A DNA stretch of 64,000 nucleotides, taken from Chrysophaeum taylorii (Eukaryota; Sar; Pelagophyceae; Pelagomonadales; Pelagomonadaceae). A model generated the notes under the pieces. That model did not search any database. It was given only the letters and a program-made list of their open reading frames with translations, and was not told where the DNA came from. The position numbers were made by a program, and so were the translations under genes. Position 1 is the first letter of the stretch. Each line of letters opens with the position of its first letter. Below, piece after piece: positions 28,409 to 38,735 of this stretch. Where the stretch lies: positions 620,001 to 684,000 of the forward strand of contig JAQMWT010000317.1 in NCBI GenBank assembly GCA_029834535.1. Reading direction: 5' to 3'.

Positions 28409-30035
28409 TTATGTATCGCGGGTCGCAGGACGGAAAAGTAGAACATGCCGAAGGTGGCGGCGACAACGGGCGTGAGGACCCAGGCGACGAAGATGCGGCC
28501 GAGGAGGGTCACGTTGACAGCGTGGGAGATGTTGTCGCCCGCTAGGAGCCCGACCCCGACGAGGGCGCCGACGGCGAGCTGGGTAGTCGAGACGGGCCAG
28601 CCCTCGGCGCTCGCGATGAGGGAGGCGATCGCGTAGCCCAACTCGATGTTGAAGCCCCGTGAGGGCGTGAGCGCCACCGCGTCCTTCCCGATGGTTTTCA
28701 TGACGCGCCTCCCGAAGAGCGCGAGGCCGACGGCGATGCCGGCGCCGGCGTACAAGTAGAGCCACCGCGGCGTCCTGGCGGTGTCCGTGACCCGCGCGTC
28801 GCGGTAGGTCTGGAGGATGGCGGCGAGCGGAGCGACCTCGTTCGCGACGTCGTTCGCTCCGGCCGCAAACGCCGCGAGCGATGCCGTGCAGATCTGTGCT
28901 GTCCCGAAGACGCTCTCGATCTCGTCGTCGTACACCTCCCCTCGGCTCAGCTCGGTTGCCGGCGCGCCGAGCTCGTCGTCCTCGTCGTAACCTTTACTAT
29001 TATTGCCTTGGAAGGTTAAGGGGTTGAAGGACCGCGGGCCTTCCTCTTCCTCCTTTGCGCCGCCGCCGTCCTCCTCGTGCACCGCACCCTCCGAGGACGG
29101 GACCATCTCGACCTCGCCGCCTCCCGCCTCCCGCCGCCGCCGCTTCAAATAGGGCGCGTAGTAGAGAGCGCGCGGTCTCAAGGCGAACGCGATCGAGGCG
29201 ACGTAGGCCGCGCCGACGCCGACGAGCGCGCACACGGTCGCCTCGAGAGCCGTCGTCTTCGCGATCGGATCGCTCGCGTCGTGGGGGTCCCAACCGCGGC
29301 TCGTCGGGTGGTGCTTCTCCTGCACGATGACGAACCACGCGAGGAGAAACGCGACGCTCCCGAGGTAAAAGGCCATGAGCGGAGGCGCGCGCCTCGCGGC
29401 AACCGGCGGATCGGCGCGGAGGAGGACCGCGCGGGTCACACCAAAAAGCGCCGTTGCCAGCGCCATGGCCAGCACAGGGGCGAACACCCACTGCAGGACG
29501 ATCCCCAGCACGCCCCCGCACGACGCGCGCCGAGTCTCCTCGGAGAACTCGCAAACTTTGCCCGACGAGTCGCGCCACCTCACGCCCCCGAGCGACCCGC
29601 GGTCGCGCGCAATCATCGAGCCCACCAAACCCCCGAGGATCGACTGCGTCGTCGACACCGGGAGCCCGAGCTTGGTGGCCGACGCGACGTAGCTGATCGA
29701 TCCCAGCATCGCCGTCAGCATCGCGAGCATGAGCCCTTTCGGATCGTCGTCGAACGACCGCAGCTCGATGATGCCCTTCCGGATCGTCCCCGTCACCGCG
29801 CTCCCCATCGACACCGCGCCCAGCAGGTTGCACACGGCCGCGATCGCGAACGCCTGACGCATCGTAATGACGCCCGACCCCACCGACGTCCCGAACGCGT
29901 TGGCCACGTCGTTCGCCCCCACTGCGCACGCCCCCTTCTTACGACCGCACCACCACAACACGCACTGGCCATCGCCATCACGAAGCAAGCAACGAATCCG
30001 ACTACTACGATCCACACCTCCCCTTCCAGCGCCAT
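28405..30035 (-). CDS. PiT-family phosphate transporter (one intron)
   Basis: Model: complement(join(28405..29921, 29966..30035)), 528 residues. The 44-bp intron (29922-29965, GTGCGT...GCGCAG) joins 'MALEGEVWIVVVGFVACF' and 'VMAMA' to 'MGANDVANAFGTSVGS', restoring the first PHO4 signature. Without splicing the N-terminus is nonsense. The second signature, 'FAAGANDVANEVAPLAAI', is in the C-terminal half; two inverted GANDVAN repeats are diagnostic. 'LGLPVSTTQSILGGLVGS' and 'GWPVSTTQLAVGALVGVGLL' are the paired P-[IV]-S-T-T motifs. A long hydrophilic loop divides the halves. It is likely a Na+- or H+-coupled phosphate symporter at the plasma membrane. Confidence 0.93.
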
Positions 30036-30338
30036 GTCGTCGTCGAGTCGAAATAAATAATAATAACAGAATCCGTTGTTGTCCATAAGCCAACGGCTCG
30101 ACATTCTAGATCCTCTGCTCAACAACAACAACTACGCCAGGGCGGGGTATGGTGCGTATATGTACTTATGGGGATGGATGAGTGGATGGTATCACTAAAG
30201 TATCATGATGCCGGGGATGGCGCAGCAGACTGGTGGGCGACGAATATATATGGGCGGAGCGGAGCGGAGCGGGGCGAGCGAACCGGCGCACATACTGTTC
30301 ATGGAAGTCGGCAGACGACCGGAGGAAATCGACGAAAT
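30036..30338. other. Intergenic, no gene seen
   Basis: About 300 bp between two minus-strand genes, with a short GGAGC tandem run near 30255-30278. Confidence 0.6.
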
Positions 30339-31061
30339 TTATTCGGAGACGGGAAGATGGCGGCGAGCAACGCGTACCCGAAGTTCGCCGCCGGGAGTGG
30401 GTCTCGGGGGGGGTCGCTTCTTGACGCGCGAGTTGGGGTGGCCGGGGGGCGGCCCAAGGAGGTATTCCTCGCGCGCGAGGGCGACGAGCTGGGCCTGGAA
30501 GCTCTTGTTACACAAGCAGAGATTGCCGCGCTGGTGCCGGCAGTGAGCGACGGTGTCTAAGACGGTGGCGCGCGTGGTCAGCATGTACTCGGCAGCGACC
30601 AATAGGCCCGAGCGGTTGAGACCAGCGACGCAGTGCACGACCACCCTCCCGCGCGACCGCCTCGCGTCCGCGATGAAGGAGCGCGACCGCTGAAGGTAAC
30701 GCGCGAGCATCGGGAAGCCCTCCTCGTCGCGGCCGTCAAGCTCGAGCACGGTAATCCGGTTGCGACGGTACACGGAAGGATCTGGCGCGCGACCAGCGGC
30801 GCCCGCCGCGTTCAGCACGTGCGTCACGCGCAGCTTCCTCAGCAGATCCACGTTGTGAGCCGTGCGCGCGTTCGCGAGAAACACGTGCGGCAGGATCTCC
30901 ACGGGCATCTGCGACTGCCGCTTCGCCACCGTCAGTGCTTCCGCTGGATTTAACCCGATCTTGAAATCGAGCTGCTCCACGTCGCGGACAGCCCAAATCC
31001 ACGGGTAGTCCTCCTCGGCCTCGGACTTGTCGCGCGACCACATCCACTGAAGCCACCCCAT
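30339..31061 (-). CDS. Dual-specificity protein phosphatase
   Basis: The first ATG is at 31061 (the frame upstream opens with GTG), giving 240 residues. The DSP core runs 'VEILPHVFLANARTAHNVD', 'LRVTHVLNAAG', the general-acid loop 'LELDGRDEEGFPML', and the active-site P-loop 'VVHCVAGLNRSG' (HCxxGxxRS) with catalytic Cys and Arg present. 'GNLCLCNKSFQAQLVALARE' completes the domain. The N-terminal about 60 residues ('EDYPWIWAVRDVEQLDFKIG') and the basic tail have no recognised domain. Likely dephosphorylates Tyr/Ser/Thr in a kinase target; MAPK specificity is not shown by any docking motif I can see. Confidence 0.88.
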   Translation of the reverse strand: MGWLQWMWSRDKSEAEEDYPWIWAVRDVEQLDFKIGLNPAEALTVAKRQSQMPVEILPHVFLANARTAHNVDLLRKLRVTHVLNAAGAAGRAPDPSVYRRNRITVLELDGRDEEGFPMLARYLQRSRSFIADARRSRGRVVVHCVAGLNRSGLLVAAEYMLTTRATVLDTVAHCRHQRGNLCLCNKSFQAQLVALAREEYLLGPPPGHPNSRVKKRPPPRPTPGGELRVRVARRHLPVSE

Positions 31062-31659
31062 CCTCGCTGCTCCTGGATACGACGTCACCTGACGACTCGC
31101 TGCTCTCTCTAGTCGAAAATAGGAAAGTCACTGTAATATTGTAGTTGAAATTTTCATCAGATCAGATAGATCATCTTTGGATGCGATATTCCTTACCCGC
31201 TTCAACGACACTTCTGATCCCGAGAGGGAGTAGTCAAGTCAAGTCAAGTCAAGTGAGACGACTACTTGAGTTGCGTCTTCGCATGACTTAGTTTTTTGAA
31301 ATGATTCCAGAAAAGGAAACTCGTTGGGTGGACTTGGATGACTTCGTAAGGGAGGCCACACTCCCTTTTAAGCCTTTAACAACTGCACCAGAAGGAAATG
31401 ACGACGACGGTAGTAGTGACGAAACAGATGGTATCATAGGAGACTGGGTATTATGCTCAAGCTGCCCCAGATTAATATCGACAGCTTCATTGGGGGCTTG
31501 AACATCTTCGTCATCGTTATTAGCGTTAACATCCACAGCAAGACAAATATGGCAGGGCAGTACTCAGGGATCAAGTGAAAAGTCAGTTCAAAAATTTGAT
31601 CCGAGACTGACAGTGGGGGGATAAGTTCACTCAACTGTAAATCCCCAAGCCGATCCTCG
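31062..31659. other. Start of AT-richer island, no gene called
   Basis: GC drops visibly after about 31100. The stretch includes five tandem TCAAG units (about 31235-31254). Short frames on either strand lack domains. Confidence 0.5.
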
Positions 31660-34580
31660 AGGAAGTGAGGTCTGGTAAAGGGGCCGTGTACGTAATTGGT
31701 ATCTGTGTGTCTGTTTATATATTCTCGTGTTGTCGAGTGAATGTTGGTGTGTGTGTGTGTTCTGTTGTTTTAACTGTACAGACTGCACGCGCGCTATGTA
31801 ATATTTGTGGTATGTCCACCTGGACGCGCAACGATGATGCACCTAACCGCCCTTGCAATGTAGAGCACCACCTTACAACTGCCAGTTAGTGCTAAGTGCA
31901 CTGATTGGGACCACAGTTTGTACAGGAGCATGATATTCATCTTGCCATTGTTTAACCGATAGGTGTACATAGACTCCATCTAGGCAGAGCCCCTTAGAAT
32001 GTCGAGAGGTAGTGAGTAACATTCTGCTCTGACCAGAACCTCACAAGTTCACGTCACAGTTTTCATGGCAGAACAAGCAAGCAGAGCTCCGAAAGCGGTT
32101 TTGATATAATCAAGCTCGAGCCACCCGTTGTTGAGTTTTTCAATAACGGGAATCGCTTCCAGTTACAGAGCCGGAAGGTTTCTTCGCAAATCCGGCAAAT
32201 TCGGCAGATGCTACGGTTTCACCACGCGGATGCCATGTTCGAATACGACTCGCGCACAAGATCCTGCGTTGAATATAAAGTCCTTCGCAACAAGATTCTT
32301 GACGAGATCTTCCTCGAGTGGAAGAACGCGAAAGTGGCTGAGCTTTATCTGGCATCGGCTGATGAATTTCCTCCTGAATTTCAGACCTGGCATTTCACAG
32401 CTGAAGCGCTCCCACATCTTCTTGATCATGAAGCAACACAGCTGGTCACTGTGTGCTATGACAATGAAGTTTGTGCGGCTCGCCCCGAGATTAACAATCG
32501 CTTTAAGGACGGGTGTGCGCAACTTAAATGTCGCCTATCCTCGCGAACTTGCCTTTGACGGCAGAATTAACGCGCCAGTGTCCATTAACTCATACCGACT
32601 GGCATACGTATCAAAACACATACTCTACCTTACTGTATACATTTTTTTAACACGACGCGGTGAATAAGCCGGCTCTTGCGGCTTGGCCAGCCATTATCAG
32701 AGTGTACAATAAACATTACCTGCCTAACAAAACGCGTGCTATCATGTTGATTGCGTTTTACTACTATGAGACTGTCACTGCAACAGATGTAACATACCTC
32801 AAACAACAATTTAATGCCGCTATTTACAATCCTAACTGGCACGTGCACGTCTTCAATGAGTGTGCGCAATCTTTCAGGCATCATCTCTCTTACCAACTAA
32901 ATCAAGAAGAGACTGACCTCCAGTTTGATCAATCTACGTTGCGTCGGAAAATCTATTAAGAGATTTACAAGCACTTCGCAAACAGCTCGAGTAATAAGAG
33001 ATACGAATGCGGCTGGGCTGAATGGTGTGTCTTAGACGAGACCAGGTATCAGCACGTCCACAGCCTGACTCGAGGACGCTGTGTCACCCGGCTAACTCCA
33101 GTTTCATTAGGAGTTTGCTCAGGATCTTTACAACTCCGTTTCTAACAGCACCGAGGATAAGAGGCGCCTGGAACCCCCTGTCTCATGGATTCTATTTGTC
33201 GAAGGCTCGTCCACCCATCAGAAACCTAAATTGCTTCTCTCTAAGCTGATGGACGACACCGAGGTTGAACTGGACCATTCAGCACACGTATCTGCTACTC
33301 TCACCTCGCTGTCACTGGTACCGCTAAGCCACAGTTCAATCTACGACGCCTTCGCAATGCCAAAGATGCGGGTCGTCGGTTTGCTCGTAGTGACCTCAGC
33401 TACTAGCGTGACGGTAGCTCCTACGTCCCTAAACCTATTCGTGGCCCGGGTCAATCCAATGACAAGCCAGTCTATGCGCGAACCGTTGATCGCCCCGCTC
33501 GTTCAGATATGAAGCTGCTTGGCCGTACCAAACACGCGGTCAACTCACGTAAGGAGCAGTACACAGAGCTTTCGCGTCATGCCGCTCATAACAGCACTAC
33601 CACACAGCTACAGGACAACATTGAAAAAGCTCCTAAACACCTCGTTACATTCGCCTGACATCATCGCAACTCGCTCTTCTGGTGATAATGCCGATATACT
33701 TCGACTTAACGATCAGCTAGATTATGCTGATGGCATCATCCATGAAGTGTACACGCATCTTATTTCGACCGAAGCGTAGTTGGACTATGGGACAGACCAA
33801 CCTTCTGATTCGGCCCGTACTTCGCCCAACACTTCCAGTTCCGATGGCAATCCTACAGCTGCTGCTGACGTGCCGCTACGTTTAACAGGAGATGTCGTCG
33901 CACTGCTTCCATCAGAGCAGTCACAGATTCTGCCCTGGCACGTAACAGATGCCTTGTGTCGTGCTAACGGATTACCTCAGCAACCTGCGTCTACCAACAT
34001 CGCTAACCAACAGACCAACTCTGGACTATCACCGTTTGACATTCGCAATGGAATCGGTAACAACTACGACGAACCAACAGTACCCGTCGTCCCCTTTGAA
34101 TTCACACGTATCATTGTACCTAATAGCTCCTAAACTATTGGATCAACCAAACTTATTCGCAGCCAGCATTTTCTCTACCAGCGTCCATTCACAAAACACC
34201 TTTCTTTCTAAGTATATGAGGGAGCACAATCTGCCTCCCCACTTTCAGCTGATCTATTTGGACAGCTGTGCCTCGATATCGCTGATGACCTCGTTCGACT
34301 ATGCGTGTCCCACGCATATTGTCCCCGTCGACGTGCGCATCGCGCCGGTTGTCCAAACTGCCACAGGTCAACAGCTGGTCTCGCACATAATGCTAATCCG
34401 AGTATATGGTTCACCCCTTCCATCTCATCCTGGGATTGGCTATGTGAAACTCAACTACGCACTTTTCTGAAGCCACTTAACGGCCGTCATCTATTTATCC
34501 TGTCCGCACCTGAGTGGAACAAAGCCAACTTGACTATCACGCTTAACAGTAGGGAACTGTTACCTACCTTGTAGAGCCAC
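31660..34580 (+). pseudogene. Decayed retroelement copy (gag-like and aspartic protease), forward
   Basis: A non-coding leader (about 31660-32120) is followed by broken frames. They have direct counterparts on the opposite strand at 34760-38735, so homology is internal evidence. Matching segments include 'DPALNIKSFATRF' region DNA, 'YNKHYLPNKTRAIML', 'SPDIIATRSSGDNADILRLN' and 'SGLSPFDIRNGIG'. At about 34252-34290 'LIYLDSCASISLMT' resembles the D-S-G-A-S active site of a retropepsin, with Cys for Gly. The copy stops after 'FILSAPEWNKANL'. No reverse transcriptase or integrase was seen. Superfamily is undecided. Confidence 0.6.
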
Positions 34581-34759
34581 TCAGGTGCTGCGGTGCCCGT
34601 CGTCCTAGGGGGGGGGGGCACCGATCCCCGAGCACTATAGGAGAGGCGTAGAGGAGGGGACACCGACCCCCCAGCGCTAAGCTTTCGTACTGGGGGGTTG
34701 TTCTCTTCGTGTTCTCGCGCGACCCCCCCCCCCCCCCGGATGCGGCTGTCGCCAAGCCT
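34581..34759. other. G/C-tract junction between inverted retroelement copies
   Basis: A 10-G run (34609-34618) and a 15-C run (34724-34738) flank about 100 bp with a diverged direct repeat (GGGCACCGATCCCC / GGGACACCGACCCCC). Both retroelement copies end just outside it. Confidence 0.6.
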
Positions 34760-37700
34760 CGTGATGAGAGAAAGAGTTAGGACTCTCACTGCTGTTCAGA
34801 GTCATAATTAGTCGAGCCTTATTCCACTCGGGCGCCGAAAAGACAAATAGCTGACGGCCTTGGACTGGCTTCAACAAGAGTGCATAGTCAATTTTTACAT
34901 ATCCAATCTCAGGGTGAGATGGTAGAGGCGAGACAATGGTTTTAGTTGACGTATGGTGTTTACTTGTTGTTGGCCAGTAGCACCTCGGACAACAGGTGCA
35001 ATGCGTGCATCGACAGGGATTATATACGTATTAAACGCATAGTCAAAGGTGGTCATTAACGAAATTGACGCACAGCTGTCGAAATAGATCAGCTGGAAGT
35101 GCGGAGGTAGCTTATAATCCTGCGTGTATTTACACAAATACGCGTTCTCAGAATTGACGCTGGTTGAGAAAAAGCTAGCCGCGTAAAGGGTTGGTTGAGC
35201 CAACAACTTTGGAGACACAATAAATATTACACGGGTAAAGGCGAGAGGGGCCAAATGAGATGCCGTGGGCTCATTGTTGCCAGAATCTACACCATTCTGT
35301 ATATCGAAGGACGAGAGACCAGAATCTTTTTGCGAGTTGGACGCGTTGGAAGTTTGTTGTGACTGTCCGTTAGTACGACACAAGTGCAGGCCAGTAAGTT
35401 CACCTAGTCCCCGTTAAGTTCACCTAGTCCCAATCTCTAACCCCAGTAAATTCGGCGTAAACCCGCTCGTGCTCACATCCACTCTCCTTTGAAGTCGTCG
35501 CCGTCACCCCCGCCAATCTAAGCTGCTTTGATCCGCACACGCCGCTAACCTTTGAGTTTACTCTAAAAACCCCAGTAAGTTCACACTTGGTCTCAGTAAG
35601 TTCACCTGGTCCCTAAGTTCTTCTAGTCCCAATCTCTAACCTCAGTAAGTTCACCTGGTTCCAGTAAGTTCACCTGGTCCCAGTAAGTTTACCTATAGTG
35701 CGCGTGTAGACGCTGGGAGGGGGCTTATCAGTATTGCGCAGCACGTGTGGGGTAGGGCGGAGTCGTCGACCCAGAAGAGGATATCCTCGGGGTTGCCGAT
35801 CGACAGAGAGCCACGTCGAGCTGGACGTGGCAGAAGACGGGCTTCGCCAAGAGGACGCCGACCTCGCGGGACGTCTGGCCCTGGCTCTTGTTGATCGTTT
35901 GGCGTAGGCGGGCCTTAAGCGATACAGGTTGGAGGAGCCTCGGTGACAACGACACGATCGATCATGTATCTGGTACCGTTGCAGTGGCCGTGCGACGGGT
36001 CGAGGTTGCGAAGACATTAAGCTCGCGATCAAAGTCAGCATGCCGTTGGTTGTCAGGGAGTTGAAAACTCTACTGTAAAGAGCGAGGCGTCGTCTTCCGA
36101 CCCAACCTAGTCGGCCGAAAAGAACTCCGACGCCTCGTCTCCGGGAAAAAAAGGCCGCGGTCATGCGCGCGTTGTCAGCATCGACAACATCGTTTCGACG
36201 GGGCGTGAGAATGGCGCGCTGAAAGCGCCGCCGCGGGTCGTGGAAATAGTCTGCGAGGTCGCCGTAGACGGCTTGGAGGATCACTGTCTGGCTCTCGCGC
36301 CTACCTGATCCTTACTCTCGCGCCTACCTGATCCTTACCCTAAATCGAGGGACAAACAGACAGACAAACAAACAAACAGACAAACATCTGTCGATTAGTA
36401 GTTAGGATAGAGCAGCAGTGACATGTGTGGATAGACGTTGAAGCTGGTCTGAGAGAAGCCGGCAATGGCTTCTTCTGTGAAATGTTAAGGGACATTGGCA
36501 GCAGCAGCCGCAGCAGCAGCAGCGTCGGAACTTGAAGTCTGAGGCGTCGGGGTAGAGACCGAGTTAGGAAGTTGGTCTGCCCCGTAGTCTAACGACGTTT
36601 CGGTCGAAGTAAGATGCGTGTATACTTCACGAATGATGCGATCAGCGTAGTCCAGATGGTCGTTAAGTCGGAGGATATCAGAATCATCATCAGAAGAGCG
36701 AGTGGCAATGATATCAGAGGAATGCAACAAGGTATTTAGGAGCTTGTCAATGTTAACTTGCAACTGCGTGGTGGTGTTGTTGCGAGGCGCGTGGCGTGAA
36801 AGCTCCTTGTATTGCTCCTTTAAGGAGTTGACCGTGTGCTTAGTACTGTCCAACATCTTCATGTAAGATCGAGCGGGGGCGGTCAAAGGTTTGCGTGTAA
36901 ACAGGCTTGTCATTAGATTGACCAGGGCCACGAAAGGGTTTGGTGACATACGAACTGCCGTCACGGTAACAGCTCAGGCCACTACGAGCGAACGATCGGC
37001 TGGCATCTTTAGCATCCCGAAGCGACGCGGGTTAAAAGGCGTTTGCGATGTGCCAGTGCCTCCTGACGTAAGTGTCGCGAAGACCTGTGCTGTGTTGTCT
37101 AATTTTGCCTCAGTATCATCCATCAATTTAGAGAGAGGCAGTTTGGGCTTCTGATGAGAGGACAATCCTTCCACATAAGGAGTCCAGGGGTTCCAAGCGT
37201 CGTTTATCGTCAGCGCTGTTAAGTTATACCGATCCAGCGCAAATTCCTAGGTACAGCTGGAATTGGATGGGTGGCATAGAGTCTTTGAATCAGGCTGCGC
37301 ACGAGCAGACGACCTGGTTTCATACAGAACACACCATTCGGCCAAATGGCGGTCATACCGAGCATCACTAGTAAGGTTAGCGAAATGCTTGTATACCTTT
37401 TCGTAGATCTTTTTGCCGAGAGTGGATTCGTCTAACTGTAGGTTTGTTTCTTCTTGATTAAGACGATCAGAGAGATGCCTGATTGAGCACATTCAATAAA
37501 AACATGAAAATGCCAGTTAGGATTGTAGACTGCCGCGTTAAATTGTTGTTTAAGGTAGCTGGCATCTGTGGTCGTGACAGTCTCATAATAACATCATAAT
37601 AGTTAAACGAAATCAACATGATCGCACGAGTCTTATAGGGGTGATAATGTTTATTATACACCTTTGTTGTGGCTGGCCGAGCCGCAAGAGCCGGTTTATT

Positions 37701-38735
37701 AATAACGTACGTATCCAAGAAAGTTGCATACGTGTATTGATAAGTATGCCAGTCGGCATGCGTCAAAGCAAAAGTGGACACAGGCGCGTTAATTCTGCCG
37801 TCAAAAGCAAGGTCGCGAAGATAGGTCGCATTTAAGTTGCGCACACCTTCCTTAAAGCGATCGTTAATCTCGGGACGAACCGTAAAACGCCGTTGTCATA
37901 GCACGCAGTGGAGAACTGTGATACCTCATGATCAAAAAAGTGTGGGAGCGCTTCAGAAGTGAACTGCCAACTACTTGGTACTCAGGAGGCAATTCATCAA
38001 CTGAAGTTAGATGAAGCTCAGCCACTTTAGCGTGCTGCCCATTCGAGAAGGATCTCATCGAGTAGCTTTACGCGGAGAGCTTCATACTCCACGCAAGATC
38101 TTGTGTACGCCCCATAAAAGTCGCACTCGAAGGTCGCATCTACGTGATGGAACCGGAGCATTTGCGTACTTCGCCGTACTTGACGAAGTTGCAGAGAAAC
38201 CTTCCGGTTCTGCAATTGGAAGCGACTCCATCGTTGAGGAATCCAATAACGGGCGCCTCGGGCATATTGATGTCCGCCCCGGTGACAGGTTTCGGAGCTC
38301 TGCCTGCTTGATCTGCCGTGAGAACGGTGAGGTGAACCTGTAAGATTCTGGTCAGAGCGGCTTTAACAAACTACCTCTAGGCATTCTAAGGGGCTCTGTC
38401 TAGAGGGAGTGTATGTAAACCCATCGTTTAAATGATGGCAAAACGCACATCATGTCTCTGCACAAACTGTGATTCCAGTGCAGTGCAGGTAGCACCGACT
38501 GGCAGTTGTTATGTGGTGCTCTATATGTTAAGAGCGGTTACATGCGTCATTGTTGAGCGTCCAGGTGGACATATCCAAAAGTATTCCATAGCGCGCGTAC
38601 ATCCCGTGACATTTCAAGACAGAACACACACACACCAACGCTCAACGACAACTCAAGAGCATATATACATTCACAAAAAGTTATCCCGTCTGAACGTGTG
38701 TGGCGTAGCTATGTCCAGCCCATAATGAAGCGTTG
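34760..38735 (-). pseudogene. Decayed retroelement copy (gag-like and aspartic protease), reverse, split by copy E
   Basis: Reads right to left from a non-coding leader (about 38735-38340) similar to that at 31660-32120, both containing CACCTGGACGC and GGTGTGTGTGTGT segments. Fragments: 'HHVDATFECDFYGAYTRSC', 'YNKHYHPYKTRAIMLIS', 'SSDIIATRSSDDDSDILRLN', then the Helitron-like copy E at 35380-36407. 'KDSGLSSFDIQNGVD' and the protease-like 'LIYFDSCASISLMTTFDYAF' follow. The copies are perhaps 70% alike at DNA level by eye, so they are old or from different subfamilies. Stops and frameshifts are common. Confidence 0.6.
35380..36407 (-). mobile_element. Helitron-like non-autonomous element, copy E (nested)
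   Basis: Complete copy of about 1.03 kb inserted in the reverse retroelement. The 5' end at 36407 is TCCTAACTACTAATCGAC; the 3' end at 35380 is CACTTGT. It has the longest PIF1-remnant frame ('VYGDLADYFHDPRRRFQRA', 'ILTPRRNDVVDADNARM') before the shared frame change. The right-hand host flank (GTCGTACTAACGGA) matches uninterrupted sequence in the forward retroelement at about 33958. No target-site duplication is visible, as expected for Helitrons. Confidence 0.7.
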
